Assembly (NCBI GenBank): GCA_021794385.1
Contig: JAJYQY010000098.1
Span: 1-35,060, forward strand
Source: Pseudomonadota bacterium
Lineage (GTDB): Bacteria; Pseudomonadota; Gammaproteobacteria; Acidithiobacillales; Acidithiobacillaceae
DNA: 35,060 nt
Direction of reading: 5' to 3'
In this document: one piece after another, positions 18,001-30,427 of the stretch
Layout of the letters: each line of letters begins with the position of its first letter
How positions within the stretch are numbered: the first letter of the stretch is position 1
Made by a program: the position numbers and the translations under genes
The notes under the pieces: generated by a model
What the model was told of the DNA's origin: nothing
Database searches by the model: none
The model's input: only the letters and a program-made list of their open reading frames with translations

Positions 18001-18946
18001 GCCCGGCCGTGCGCAGCAGGTCCAGGAGGCCCTCCATGTCCTCCGGCACCGGGCTTTCCCAGCTCAGGAGCTCACCCGAGTCCGGGTGGTTCAGGCGCAG
18101 CCGACGGGCGTGCAGGGCCTGTCGGGTAAAACGACGCCATTGCCCAATGGCGTCGAGATCCAGCCCCGGCGGCAACACCGCCCGACCACCGTAGACCGGA
18201 TCGCCCACCAGGGGGTGACCGATATGCGCCATGTGCACGCGGATCTGATGGGTGCGGCCGGTGGCCAGGCGCAGGCGCAGCAAGGTATGCCGCGCAAAGC
18301 GCTCGGCGAGACGATAATCCGTTTGCGCCGGGCGGCCATCGCTGCGCACGGTCATCCGCAGGCGATCGTGGGAATGGCGACCGATGGGGGCATCCACCGT
18401 CCCGCCTCCGGTCATGGTCCCCAGCACCAGGGCCAGGTATTCGCGGTGCATGCTGCGACTGGCCAGTTGCGCGGTCAGGGACTGCCGCGCCGCCTCGGTC
18501 TTGGCCACCACCAACAGGCCCGTCGTATCCTTGTCCAGACGATGGACAATCCCGCCCCGGGGCAGGTATTGATTGTCCGGCACATGCTGCAGGACGCCAT
18601 TGACCAGGGTGCCGTTGGCATGACCGGCGCCGGGATGGGTCAGAAGGCCGGCGGGTTTATCAATGACCAGAATGGCATCGTCCTCATGGACGATCTGCAA
18701 AGAGACGGGCTCTGCCAGCCAGGTTCCCGCCTCCACCGCAGGGACACGAATCTGCACTTGCTCCCCGCCACGGATACGGACGCTGGCCCGCGGGCTTGCG
18801 CCATCCACCTGTATCCGTCCAGCGCGCAGCCACGTCTGTATCCGGCTGCGGCTGTATTCCGGCAGCATCCGGCCAAGGACCGTGTCCAGACGCTCCCCCG
18901 CGCTTGCCGCTGGCAAAATCATGTCAATACCCGTATCATCATTCAT
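17993..18946 (-). CDS. rluD: 23S rRNA pseudouridine synthase RluD
   Basis: S4 domain AGERLDTVLGRMLPEYSRSRIQTWLRAG, GIVHRLDKDTTGLLVVAKTEAA, RLRLATGRTHQIRVHMAHIGHPLVGDPVYGG; divergent from bamD. Confidence 0.94.
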   Translation of the reverse strand: MNDDTGIDMILPAASAGERLDTVLGRMLPEYSRSRIQTWLRAGRIQVDGASPRASVRIRGGEQVQIRVPAVEAGTWLAEPVSLQIVHEDDAILVIDKPAGLLTHPGAGHANGTLVNGVLQHVPDNQYLPRGGIVHRLDKDTTGLLVVAKTEAARQSLTAQLASRSMHREYLALVLGTMTGGGTVDAPIGRHSHDRLRMTVRSDGRPAQTDYRLAERFARHTLLRLRLATGRTHQIRVHMAHIGHPLVGDPVYGGRAVLPPGLDLDAIGQWRRFTRQALHARRLRLNHPDSGELLSWESPVPEDMEGLLDLLRTAGHD

Positions 18947-18974
18947 GGCTTGCCACTATAGACTATCGTCCTCC

Positions 18975-19721
18975 ATGAGCAAACGCATTCTAGTTGCCCT
19001 TTGTTGCGCCGCCCTCCTCGCGGGTTGCGCAGGCGGTCCCAAACCCGAAAGTCAGAGCGAAAACCATGATTCCGCCCGCGTCATGTTCGATCCCGCCAAA
19101 CAAGCCATGGATCGTGGCGACTACAGCACGGCCATCAAGCTCTTCGAGGATCTGGAAGCCCGCTATCCCTACGGCCCCTACGCCGAGCAGGCGGAGCTGG
19201 ATACGGCCTACAGTTACTACCAAAGGGGTGAATCCGATGCCGCCGCCGCGGCGGCCGAGCGCTTCATCAAGCTCCACCCGGCCAACCCTTATGTGGATTA
19301 TGCCTGGTATCTGAAGGGCATCGCCTACTATCAGGCCATTCAGGGGGCGGAATGGGACCCCGATCCCGCGGAAAAGGCCTTTGCCACCTTCGACATCCTC
19401 GTCAAACGCTGGCCCAACACCGCCTATGCGGCCGATGCGCGCCAACGCATGGCCAAGATCATCGACATCCTCGGCCAGCGCAACCTCGAAATCTGCAAAT
19501 TTTATTATGCGCGTCATGCCTATGTGGCAGCGGCAGACCGCTGCAACACCGTCATCACCCGCTACCAGTTGAGTCCGGCGCGGGAAGAGGCCCTCTACTA
19601 TCTAGCCAGATCCTATGCGCGCATGAACCTAAAGAGCTTGGCGCAAAGCACCACGGCTGTCCTGGCCTACAACTATCCCGGGAGTAAATACCTGAGCCAA
19701 CTGGGCGTCAGCGGCCACTAA
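18975..19721 (+). CDS. bamD: Outer-membrane assembly lipoprotein BamD (ComL/YfiO)
   Basis: MSKRILVALCCAALLAGCAGG lipobox; AMDRGDYSTAIKLFEDLEARYPYGPYAEQAELDTAYSYYQRGESDAAAAAAERFIKLHPANPYVDYAWYLKG. Confidence 0.96.
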   Translation: MSKRILVALCCAALLAGCAGGPKPESQSENHDSARVMFDPAKQAMDRGDYSTAIKLFEDLEARYPYGPYAEQAELDTAYSYYQRGESDAAAAAAERFIKLHPANPYVDYAWYLKGIAYYQAIQGAEWDPDPAEKAFATFDILVKRWPNTAYAADARQRMAKIIDILGQRNLEICKFYYARHAYVAAADRCNTVITRYQLSPAREEALYYLARSYARMNLKSLAQSTTAVLAYNYPGSKYLSQLGVSGH

Positions 19722-19750
19722 AGTGCCGTGACGGCCCGGCGGGTGCGGGC

Positions 19751-21738
<1,988 letters not shown>

Positions 21739-22611
21739 CTAAGCTCCCAGCACTTCGGCAGCCTTAGCGCCGATTTCCGCCGGCGACCGCACACAATGCA
21801 CCCCGGCCGCCGCCAGCGCCTCGTATTTGGCCTCCGCCGTACCCGCTCCGCCGTCAACGATTGCCCCTGCATGTCCCATGCGCTTGCCCTTGGGCGCCGT
21901 GGCACCAGCAATGAAGGCCACCACCGGCTTGCTCATGGTATGCCGGATGAATTCTGCGGCGTCCTCTTCCATGCGCCCGCCGATCTCTCCCACCATGACC
22001 ACCACTTCCGTCTGCGGATCGGACTCGAAAAGGCGTAAGACCTCGATGAAATCCATGCCAATGAGGGGATCGCCACCAATGCCCACACAGGTACTCTGCC
22101 CCAGCCCCATGCGCGTGGTCTGCTCGACGGCTTCATAGGTGAGGGTCCCGGAACGGGAAACGATGCCCACGCGGCCGGACTGGTGGATGGCGCCGGGCAT
22201 GATACCGATCTTGCACTGACCCGGCGTGATGATGCCGGGACAATTGGGGCCGATGAGACGGGCATGCTGGGTGGCGAGATAGTGCTTGACCATCAGCATG
22301 TCGTGAACGGGAATACCCTCGGTAATGCAGACGATGAGTTTGATCCCGGCATCGGCCGCCTCGATGATGGCATCGGCGGCAAAGGGAGAGGGCACATAGA
22401 TGACGCTGGCGTCGGCGCTCGTGGCCCGCACTGCCGCCGTCACCGTATGGAAGACCGGTAGGCCCAGATGTTCCGTCCCGCCCTTCCCCGGTGTCACCCC
22501 TCCCACCATGCGGGTGCCATAGGCTATGGCCTGCTGCGAATGAAAAGTCCCCTGTTTGCCCGTAAAACCTTGACAGATCACACGGGTTTCGTGCCCCACC
22601 AGAATGCTCAT
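21739..22611 (-). CDS. sucD: Succinyl-CoA ligase [ADP-forming] alpha subunit
   Basis: [33 protein letters not shown]...[20 protein letters not shown]...[11 protein letters not shown]. Confidence 0.97.
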   Translation of the reverse strand: MSILVGHETRVICQGFTGKQGTFHSQQAIAYGTRMVGGVTPGKGGTEHLGLPVFHTVTAAVRATSADASVIYVPSPFAADAIIEAADAGIKLIVCITEGIPVHDMLMVKHYLATQHARLIGPNCPGIITPGQCKIGIMPGAIHQSGRVGIVSRSGTLTYEAVEQTTRMGLGQSTCVGIGGDPLIGMDFIEVLRLFESDPQTEVVVMVGEIGGRMEEDAAEFIRHTMSKPVVAFIAGATAPKGKRMGHAGAIVDGGAGTAEAKYEALAAAGVHCVRSPAEIGAKAAEVLGA

Positions 22612-22952
22612 AAACGCACCAAGATCACCATGAGAAGGATAAAAATGACCACCTGCCCCACCAGCAGCAAGAGCAGATAGGGATTACGCCGGCGACCGCC
22701 AACTGCAGATGACAATTGTCCGCGCAGGCCCGCCAACTCCTGACGCAGTGCTTCAAGATCCTCGCGCCGGGACAGGGGTTGCAGGCGCTCATCGAGGATC
22801 TGGTCCAGCATAACCGCCATCTCGGCCATGGTCTCGGCACTTTTCTGGTCGGCGCCCCTTTTGACATAGGCATCCGCCAGGCGCGAAATGAGGGGTCCGG
22901 AATTGCGCAATACCGGCCATAAGCGCTGTAACCAGAGGATATTGATGGCCAT
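22608..22952 (-). CDS. Small coiled-coil/tail-anchored membrane protein of unknown function between sucC and sucD
   Basis: [118 protein letters not shown] overlap with the sucD start. Confidence 0.8.
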   Translation of the reverse strand: MAINILWLQRLWPVLRNSGPLISRLADAYVKRGADQKSAETMAEMAVMLDQILDERLQPLSRREDLEALRQELAGLRGQLSSAVGGRRRNPYLLLLLVGQVVIFILLMVILVRL

Positions 22953-22956
22953 CGCC

Positions 22957-24120
22957 TCAGCCTCGCGCTGCGGCGACGGCCTTGACCGCCGCATCGGTCA
23001 AACCGGAGGCGCTAATGAGGGTGAGTCCGCTGGCAGCCAGCAGGCGCTCCCCCTCCTCCTTGTTGGTACCCTCCAGACGCACCACCACCGGCAAGTTGAG
23101 GCCCACTTCCTCGGCCGCCTTGATGATGCCCTCGGCCAGGAGGTCACAGCGGGTAATACCACCGAAGATATTCACCAGGATGGCCTTGACCCGCTGATCC
23201 GAGAGAATGAGCTTGAAGGCCTGAGTCACCTTGTCCGCCGCAGCACCGCCGCCCACATCCAGAAAATTGGCCGGATCGCCGCCGTGCAGCTTGATCAGGT
23301 CCATGGTCGCCATGGCCAGCCCTGCACCATTGACCATGCAGCCGATGTTCCCGTCCAGGGAGATGTAGTTGAGGCCGAACTGGCGCGCGGTGATTTCCCG
23401 GGGATCCTGCTGGGTGGAGTCAAAAAGCTCATCGGACTCGGGGTGGCGATAAAGGGCGTTGTCATCCATGACGATCTTGGCATCCAGGGCCAGCAGGCGC
23501 CCTTCCCGGGTGAGGGCCAGGGGATTGACCTCCACCACCAGGGCATCCATGCGCAGCAGGAGGCGATACAACCCCTGCATGATGCGGGTGAGTTGCTGCA
23601 CCTGTCCGGCATCCAGCCCGAGGGCGAAGCCCAGCCGCCGCGCCTGAAAGGGCTGCAGCCCGATGAGGGGGTCCACGATCACGCGCTGCAGCGCCTCGGG
23701 ACGATCCCGGGCCAGATCCTCGATCTCCATTCCGCCTTCGGCGGCGGCCAGAAAGGTGATGCGGGCATGGCTGCGATCCACCAGGGCGGCCAGATAGAGC
23801 TCCCGGGCGATGGCGCTGGGTTCTTCGATGAGCAGGGCCGCCACATGCCGACCCTGGGGGCCGGTCTGTTCCGTCACCAGGGGTTTGCCCAGCAACTCCT
23901 GGGCCGCCTGCTCCAGCGCCGCCATGCTGTCCACCACCCGCACCCCACCGGCCTTGCCCCGCCCACCGGCATGGATCTGGGCCTTGACCACCCATTTCGG
24001 CCCGCCCAGTTCACGGGCCTGATTGGCGGCCTCCCGCAGGGAAAAGGCGGCAATGCCCCGCGGCACCGGCACCCCTTCTTCGGCCAGCAAACGCTTGGCC
24101 TGATATTCATGGAGATTCAT
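22957..24120 (-). CDS. sucC: Succinyl-CoA ligase [ADP-forming] beta subunit
   Basis: MNLHEYQAKRLLAEEGVPVPRG...KAQIHAGGRGKAGGVR...ILVNIFGGITRCDLLAEGII. Confidence 0.97.
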   Translation of the reverse strand: MNLHEYQAKRLLAEEGVPVPRGIAAFSLREAANQARELGGPKWVVKAQIHAGGRGKAGGVRVVDSMAALEQAAQELLGKPLVTEQTGPQGRHVAALLIEEPSAIARELYLAALVDRSHARITFLAAAEGGMEIEDLARDRPEALQRVIVDPLIGLQPFQARRLGFALGLDAGQVQQLTRIMQGLYRLLLRMDALVVEVNPLALTREGRLLALDAKIVMDDNALYRHPESDELFDSTQQDPREITARQFGLNYISLDGNIGCMVNGAGLAMATMDLIKLHGGDPANFLDVGGGAAADKVTQAFKLILSDQRVKAILVNIFGGITRCDLLAEGIIKAAEEVGLNLPVVVRLEGTNKEEGERLLAASGLTLISASGLTDAAVKAVAAARG

Positions 24121-24130
24121 GGAAACATCC

Positions 24131-25426
24131 TCAAATGCGTGCCATCAAGGCTTGGGCAAAGTCCGTCGTGCTGAGAGCGGGCACATCGCCGCGCAGTACG
24201 GCCAGGTCGCCGGTGACCTGGCCGACAGCAATGGCGCCATTCATGGCCGTCACCACCCGCGCCGCCGCCTCCTGCCAGCCCAGATACTCCAGCATCATGA
24301 CGGCCGAGAGGATCAGCGAACTGGGGTTGGCCTTGCCCTGCCCGGCAATATCCGGGGCCGTGCCGTGGGTGGCCTCGAAAATGGCATGGGTATCCGAGAG
24401 ATTGGCACCGGGGGCCATGCCAATGCCACCCACCTCCGCTGCGAGGGCATCGGAGATGTAGTCGCCGTTGAGATTCAGGGTGGCCACCACGTCATAGGCC
24501 TCGGGGCGCAGGAGGATCTGCTGCAGGAAGTTGTCGGCAATGACGTCCTTGACGATCACCTTGCCCGCTGCCACCGCCGCTGCCTCGGCCGCATCCGCCG
24601 CCCCTTTGCCCTCGGCCTTGGCGATGGCGGACTTCTGCTGCCAGGTAAAGACCTGTCCGGCAAATTCCCGCTCGGCCAGGGCATAACCCCAGTCACGGAA
24701 GGCGCCTTCGGTGAACTTCATGATGTTGCCCTTGTGTACCAGCGCCACCGATTTGCGCCCGTGGGCCAGGGCGTAGGCAATGGCGCGGCGGATGAGGCGC
24801 TCCGACCCTTCCCGGGAAACGGGCTTGATGCCAAAGGCGGAAGATGCGGGAAAACGGATCTTGCGCACGCCCATCTCATCCTGGAGAAAACGCAGGAGTT
24901 TCTCCGCCTCGGGGCTACCGGCCGGCCACTCGATGCCGGCATAGATATCTTCGGCATTCTCCCGAAAGATCACCATATCCACCCGCTCGGGATAGCAGAT
25001 GGGGCTGGGCGTACCGGCGTAATAACGCACCGGCCGCTGGCAAACGTAGAGATCGAGGTCCTGGCGCATGGCCACATTCAGGCTGCGCATCCCCCCCCCT
25101 ACGGGGGTCTCCAGGGGTCCCTTGATGGCCACCTTGAACTCCTGGATGGCGGCCATAGTCTCGGCGGGCAAATACTGCCCCTCGCCGTACAGGGTGCAGG
25201 CCTTCTGCCCGGCATAGATTTCCATCCAGGCGATCTGCCGTTGGCCGCCGTAGGCGGCAGCCACGGCCTTGTCCACCACCGCGCGCATGGCCGGGGTCAC
25301 ATCGCCGCCGATGCCGTCCCCCTCGATGAAGGGAATGATGGGCCGCGCCGGGGTCTCTATCCGACCATTTTCCACCCGCACCGCGTTTGCGCCATTACCA
25401 GGAACCTGAATATGCGTCCAGTTCAT
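24131..25426 (-). CDS. icd: Isocitrate dehydrogenase (E. coli Icd-like type I, predicted NAD+-dependent)
   Basis: [22 protein letters not shown]...[12 protein letters not shown]...[35 protein letters not shown]. Confidence 0.95.
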   Translation of the reverse strand: MNWTHIQVPGNGANAVRVENGRIETPARPIIPFIEGDGIGGDVTPAMRAVVDKAVAAAYGGQRQIAWMEIYAGQKACTLYGEGQYLPAETMAAIQEFKVAIKGPLETPVGGGMRSLNVAMRQDLDLYVCQRPVRYYAGTPSPICYPERVDMVIFRENAEDIYAGIEWPAGSPEAEKLLRFLQDEMGVRKIRFPASSAFGIKPVSREGSERLIRRAIAYALAHGRKSVALVHKGNIMKFTEGAFRDWGYALAEREFAGQVFTWQQKSAIAKAEGKGAADAAEAAAVAAGKVIVKDVIADNFLQQILLRPEAYDVVATLNLNGDYISDALAAEVGGIGMAPGANLSDTHAIFEATHGTAPDIAGQGKANPSSLILSAVMMLEYLGWQEAAARVVTAMNGAIAVGQVTGDLAVLRGDVPALSTTDFAQALMARI

Positions 25427-27360
25427 GACGCCGCCTCCAGTTGTTCCCCCGCCCAGGACAGGGCGCCCCCCTTACGGATCAACTCCAGATCCCGCGCATT
25501 GGCCAGTTGGGGCATGACCGCAAAGTCGATACCCCGGGTCTCATTGTGCAGGGTCAAGGCCTGGCCCAGGGTCAGGGCGTCGAGATCCAGACGCAGGCGA
25601 TCCCCCATCTGCACCCGCGCATAATCAGCGGCATCGACGAAGGTCAGGGGCAGGATGCCAAAGTTGATGAGATTGGCCAGATGGATGCGGGCGAAGGACT
25701 GCACCAGCACGGCCCGCACCCCCAGATAGCGCGGGGCCAGGGCGGCGTGTTCGCGGCTGGAGCCCTGACCGTAATTATGACCAGCGACGATGAAACCGCC
25801 GCCGGCGGCCTTGGCCCGGGCCGGAAAGCCCTCGTCCACCACATGAAAGACAAACTCGGAAATGGCCGGCAGGTTGGAGCGCAGGGGCAGGACTTTGGCG
25901 CCGGCGGGCATGATGTGGTCGGTAGTGATGTCATCGCCCAGATGAATGAGCACTTCCCCTTCCAGCACCTGCGGCACCGCCGTTGCCACGGGCAGTTTGG
26001 CGATATTGGGGCCGCGGATGATCTCCACCCCCGCGCCGGATGGCGGTGGGGCGATGATCATGCGGTCATCGACATGGTAGTGAGTCGGCGCGGGAACGGT
26101 GATCCTGCTCATCCCCAGATCACGAGGATCGGTGATCTCCCCGGTCAGCGCGCAAGCGGCACAGGTCTCGGGGCTGGCAAGGTAGACGGAGGCGTTTTTG
26201 GTGCCGGAACGCCCGTAAAAATTGCGGTTGAAGGAACGGATGGACACCCCCTCGGAAGGCGGCGCAAAACCCATGCCGATGCAGGGTCCGCAGGCCGACT
26301 CCAGGAGGCGCGCCCCGGCGGCGATGAAATCCAGCAGACCGCCGTCGTGGGTAATCATCTCCATGACCTGGCGGGAGCCGGGAGAGACCCCCAGCCCCAC
26401 GCCTGCGGCCACGGTCCGCCCCTTGAGCATGGCCGCCACGGTCATGAGATCGACATAAGAGGAGTTGGTACAGGAACCGATGGCCACCTGGGCGACCTTG
26501 GTCCCTGCCACCTCGCGCACGGTCTTGACGTTGTCGGGGCTGTGCGGGCAGGCGATGAGGGGTTCCAGGGTGCTCAGATCAATGTCCAGCACCTCGTCAT
26601 AGTGGGCGTCGTCGTCCGCCACCCATTCGCTCCAGTCCTTCTCCCGACCCTGGGCCGCCAGATATTCGCGGGTGATGGCGTCGGCAGGAAAAACACTGGT
26701 GGTCGCCCCCAGTTCCGCGCCCATATTGGTGATGGTGGCCCGTTCGGGGGTACTCAAGGTGGCCACCCCGGCCCCGAAATACTCGAAGATTTTGCCGACA
26801 CCGCCCTTGACGGTCTTGCGCCGCAAGACCTCCAGGATGATGTCCTTGGCAGTGACAAAGGGCTGCAACGTCCCCTGCAGGCGGACGCCGATGACCTGCG
26901 GCATATTGAGGTTGAAGGGCAGACCACCCATGGCCAGGGCGATGTCCAGGCCCCCGGCGCCAATGGCCAGCATCCCCGCCCCGCCCGAAGTCGGGGTGTG
27001 GGAGTCGGAACCGAGCAGGGTGCCCCCGGGCCGCGAAAAGCGCTCCAGGTGTACCTGATGGCAGATGCCGTTGCCCGGCCGCGAGAAGTAAATGCCGTAA
27101 CGCGCCGCAAAGGTCTGCAGGAAACGGTGGTCGTCGGGGTTTTCAAAGCCGGTCTGCAGCATGTTGTGATCCACATAGGACACCGACAACTGCGTCCGCA
27201 CCCGCGGCAGCCCCAGGGCCTCGAACTGCAGATAGGCCATGGTGCCGGTGGCATCCTGGGTGAGCGTCTGGTCGATGCGAATGGCAATGGGGCTGCCCGC
27301 CTCTAGCGTGCCGCTGACCAGATGCGCCGCGATGATCTTTTGGGTGACATTCATGCCCAT
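25423..27360 (-). CDS. Aconitate hydratase
   Basis: [17 protein letters not shown]...[23 protein letters not shown]...[12 protein letters not shown]...ACGPCIGMG...[19 protein letters not shown]. Start could also be 27354. Confidence 0.95.
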   Translation of the reverse strand: MGMNVTQKIIAAHLVSGTLEAGSPIAIRIDQTLTQDATGTMAYLQFEALGLPRVRTQLSVSYVDHNMLQTGFENPDDHRFLQTFAARYGIYFSRPGNGICHQVHLERFSRPGGTLLGSDSHTPTSGGAGMLAIGAGGLDIALAMGGLPFNLNMPQVIGVRLQGTLQPFVTAKDIILEVLRRKTVKGGVGKIFEYFGAGVATLSTPERATITNMGAELGATTSVFPADAITREYLAAQGREKDWSEWVADDDAHYDEVLDIDLSTLEPLIACPHSPDNVKTVREVAGTKVAQVAIGSCTNSSYVDLMTVAAMLKGRTVAAGVGLGVSPGSRQVMEMITHDGGLLDFIAAGARLLESACGPCIGMGFAPPSEGVSIRSFNRNFYGRSGTKNASVYLASPETCAACALTGEITDPRDLGMSRITVPAPTHYHVDDRMIIAPPPSGAGVEIIRGPNIAKLPVATAVPQVLEGEVLIHLGDDITTDHIMPAGAKVLPLRSNLPAISEFVFHVVDEGFPARAKAAGGGFIVAGHNYGQGSSREHAALAPRYLGVRAVLVQSFARIHLANLINFGILPLTFVDAADYARVQMGDRLRLDLDALTLGQALTLHNETRGIDFAVMPQLANARDLELIRKGGALSWAGEQLEAAS

Positions 27361-27694
27361 GAAAAAGCCCTCATTGACGTAACCAAAGCTGCTCCTGAAA
27401 ATCGTTATCATCGCAAAACAACCGCGCCGCGCCAAGCAGTTTCCCGCAACGTGCCGCCCAAACCCGCTGCGGGATCACACGGAAATCCTGCCCAAGCCCC
27501 CAGCGTTCATTATCGGCCCATTAGCAGCACCGCTACATGACAACGGCGCAAAAAACAAGCTATATTTTCGCAAATTATCCATAGGGTGTGGCGAAAAACC
27601 GGTTTTGCCGGCGCCGGCGTGAGCAGGGTTTCCCTGTCCAGGTCAGCAGCGGATGGTTTTTCCAAGCGCTCAATAAAATCCGGAAGGAGCGTCA

Positions 27695-29485
27695 GTGTCC
27701 AGCAGCATGTCCGTCAATCCCCTTTGGCTGTTCAAGGTATTTCCGTTTTTGCGCTGGTGGCCCATGATCAACGGCGCCGCCACCCGCGCCGATCTCCTGG
27801 CCGGCCTCACCGGGGCCATCATCGTGCTACCCCAGGGGGTGGCCTTCGCCACCATCGCCGGCTTACCGCCGGAGTATGGGCTCTACACGGCCATGGTGCC
27901 CGCCATCATCGCCGCCCTCTTCGGCTCCTCCTGGCATCTGGTGTCGGGACCGACCACGGCCATCTCCATCGTCGTTTTCAGCGCCCTGAGCCCCCTTGCC
28001 GAACCAGGATCCGCGCACTACATCGCCCTGGCACTCACCCTCACCCTGCTCACCGGGCTTTTCCAGTTCGCCATGGGCATCGCCCGCCTAGGTACGGTGG
28101 TCAATTTCATTTCCCATACCGTCGTCATCGGCTTTACCGCCGGGGCGGCCATCCTCATCGCCAGCAGTCAGATCAAAAACTTTTTCGGCCTGCTCCTGCC
28201 GCGCGGCGCCACCTTTGCCCAGACCATGGCGGCCTTCTTTCAGCAAATCAGCCACATCAATCCATGGGTCATGTCGGTGGGGCTGATGACCCTCATCACC
28301 GGCATCCTCGTTAAACGCTATGCCCCCAAGATCCCGTATATGATTGCCGCCATGCTCGTCGGCAGCTTCTACGCCCTGATCCTGAACCAGAGTCTCGGCG
28401 ACGCCGTTACCGGCATTCGCCTCCTTGGCGCCCTCCCCAGCCATCTGCCCCCCCTGTCGCTGCCGGAATTCGATCCCCACGCCCTGAGCCAGATGGCCCC
28501 CAACGCCCTGGCCGTGGCCATGCTCGGCCTGACGGAGGCGGTCTCCATCGCGCGTGCCGTCGCCGTGCGCGCCGAACAACGCATTGACGGCAATCAAGAA
28601 TTCATCGGTCAGGGGCTTTCCAATATGGTTGGCAGCTTCTTTTCGGCCTATGCCTCCAGCGGCTCCTTCAATCGCTCCGGCCTCAATTACGAAGCCGGTG
28701 CCCGCACGCCTCTGGCGGCGGTCTTCGCCTCCATCTTCCTCGGAATCATTCTGCTCCTGGTGGCACCGCTGGCCGCCTATCTCCCCACTGCCTCCATGGC
28801 CGCCATTCTTTTCCTGGTAGCCTATGGGCTCATCGACTTTCATCATATTTTCGCCATTATCAAGGCCAGCAAAAGGGAAACGGCCGTCCTCGCGGTGACC
28901 TTTTTCTCCACGCTTCTGGTCGAACTCGAGTTTGCCATTTACGTGGGCGTGCTGTTATCGCTCATCTTCTACCTGATGCGCACTTCCCGCCCCAACGTGA
29001 TCTCGGCAGTTCCCAGTCCTCGGACACCATATCATCCCCTGGTCCATGCCCCTGATCTGCCCTACTGTCCGCAGGTACAGATAGTGCGCATTGATGGCTC
29101 GCTCTTCTTTGGCGCCGTCAATCATGTCGAGCAGCGCCTGCTCGAACTGGAACAGGAACACCCCCAGCAGAAAATCATTATCATCAATGCGCGCAGTATC
29201 AATTTCCTCGACATTGCCGGAGGAGAAGCGCTGGTTCAGGAAGCCAAGCGGCGGCGCCGGCAGGGAGGTGATCTGTATCTCTATCGGGTGAAACCGGCAG
29301 TCATGGAGATCCTCCAGCGCGGCGACTTCCTGGAGGAGATCGGCACCGACCATGTCTTTGAAACTCGCGACGAAGTCATTCGCCATGTCTTCTCATTGCT
29401 GGATCGGGACATCTGCACGCATTGTCAGCAGCGCATCTTTGACGAATGCAAGACTTTGCCGCCCCCCCTCGGAAGACCGTCATGA
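27695..29485 (+). CDS. SulP family anion transporter (sulfate/bicarbonate permease-like) with STAS domain
   Basis: GTG start after GGAAGGAGC; RADLLAGLTGAIIVLPQGVAFATIAGLPPEYGLYTAMVPAIIAALFGSSWHLVSGPTTAISI; C-terminal STAS domain. Confidence 0.94.
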   Translation: MSSSMSVNPLWLFKVFPFLRWWPMINGAATRADLLAGLTGAIIVLPQGVAFATIAGLPPEYGLYTAMVPAIIAALFGSSWHLVSGPTTAISIVVFSALSPLAEPGSAHYIALALTLTLLTGLFQFAMGIARLGTVVNFISHTVVIGFTAGAAILIASSQIKNFFGLLLPRGATFAQTMAAFFQQISHINPWVMSVGLMTLITGILVKRYAPKIPYMIAAMLVGSFYALILNQSLGDAVTGIRLLGALPSHLPPLSLPEFDPHALSQMAPNALAVAMLGLTEAVSIARAVAVRAEQRIDGNQEFIGQGLSNMVGSFFSAYASSGSFNRSGLNYEAGARTPLAAVFASIFLGIILLLVAPLAAYLPTASMAAILFLVAYGLIDFHHIFAIIKASKRETAVLAVTFFSTLLVELEFAIYVGVLLSLIFYLMRTSRPNVISAVPSPRTPYHPLVHAPDLPYCPQVQIVRIDGSLFFGAVNHVEQRLLELEQEHPQQKIIIINARSINFLDIAGGEALVQEAKRRRRQGGDLYLYRVKPAVMEILQRGDFLEEIGTDHVFETRDEVIRHVFSLLDRDICTHCQQRIFDECKTLPPPLGRPS

Positions 29486-30417
29486 GAAAAAGCGCCATCC
29501 TCCTGCTCGGCCTGAGCCTGGTGCTCCCGACCATAGCCTGGGCCGAGTCGCCAACGGAAATCGCTGCCATCCGGAATGCCGCGCGACGGGGCAATCAAGG
29601 GGCCGAACTCCTGCTCGCCCTGATCTATTTCGAGGGCCGTGGCGTGCCGCAAAATCCCGCCAAGGCGCGCCAGTGGATGCAGCGGGCGGCCCAGGAAGGA
29701 CAGCCCTATGCCCAGTTCATGCTCGGCGACTGGTACGCCGGCGGCCTGACCGGTCTCCCCAAGGACGCCCGGGAAGCGGCCCGGTGGTGGCAAAAAGCCG
29801 CCGCGCAGGGCCAACCCCAAGCGGCCTACCACCTCGGCCAAGCCTATCTGACGGGAGAAGGGGTGAAAACCGATCCTGAACGCGCCGAATACTGGTTGCG
29901 ACGGGCGGCCGAGGCCGGCAATGCCCCGGCCCAGACCCTGCTGGGCAAGATGTATCACGAAGGATATGGCGTGCCCAGAGACCTGGAAAAGAGCCACGAT
30001 TGGCTGGCCCGCGCGGCCGCGCAGGGAGAAGGGGAAGCCATCCGTTTCCTGGATTTCTTTGTCCGGATGGGCGAGGACGCCCTGCAGGGCTACCGCCAGA
30101 GCGGCCCGGAACTGGAGGCCCGCGCCCGCCAGGGCAACAGCGAAGCCCAGTACCAGTTGGCCTTACGTTACGAGTCAGGGGCCTGGGGCGTTCTCCAGGA
30201 CAAGCAAAAGGCCCTCTACTGGTTCCATCAGGCCGCTGCCGGCGGCAACCATCTGGCCATGCGCGCCCTGGCGGATGTCTACGAAAACGGGCTTCTCGGC
30301 GAGCCCAAGGACCCCCGTCAGGCCGGCTACTGGCGCAATCGCGCCGAATACCGCGAGCCACCCCGGGACATTATTCAGGCCCCCGCAGCGCCAGGACGGT
30401 CCTCAACCCTCCCGTAG
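29482..30417 (+). CDS. Exported Sel1-repeat (TPR-like) protein
   Basis: MRKSAILLLGLSLVLPTIAWA signal; repeated GAELLLALIYFEGRGVPQNPAKARQWMQRAAQEG-type units; ATGA overlap with the SulP stop. Confidence 0.9.
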   Translation: MRKSAILLLGLSLVLPTIAWAESPTEIAAIRNAARRGNQGAELLLALIYFEGRGVPQNPAKARQWMQRAAQEGQPYAQFMLGDWYAGGLTGLPKDAREAARWWQKAAAQGQPQAAYHLGQAYLTGEGVKTDPERAEYWLRRAAEAGNAPAQTLLGKMYHEGYGVPRDLEKSHDWLARAAAQGEGEAIRFLDFFVRMGEDALQGYRQSGPELEARARQGNSEAQYQLALRYESGAWGVLQDKQKALYWFHQAAAGGNHLAMRALADVYENGLLGEPKDPRQAGYWRNRAEYREPPRDIIQAPAAPGRSSTLP

Positions 30418-30427
30418 CCCGTCTCCC

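Noticed and set aside
22888-24174. 428-aa plus-strand ORF
   Set aside because: Antisense to sucC; composition artefact.
25441-27306. 621-aa plus-strand ORF
   Set aside because: Antisense to the unambiguous aconitase; GC-driven open frame without recognisable domains.
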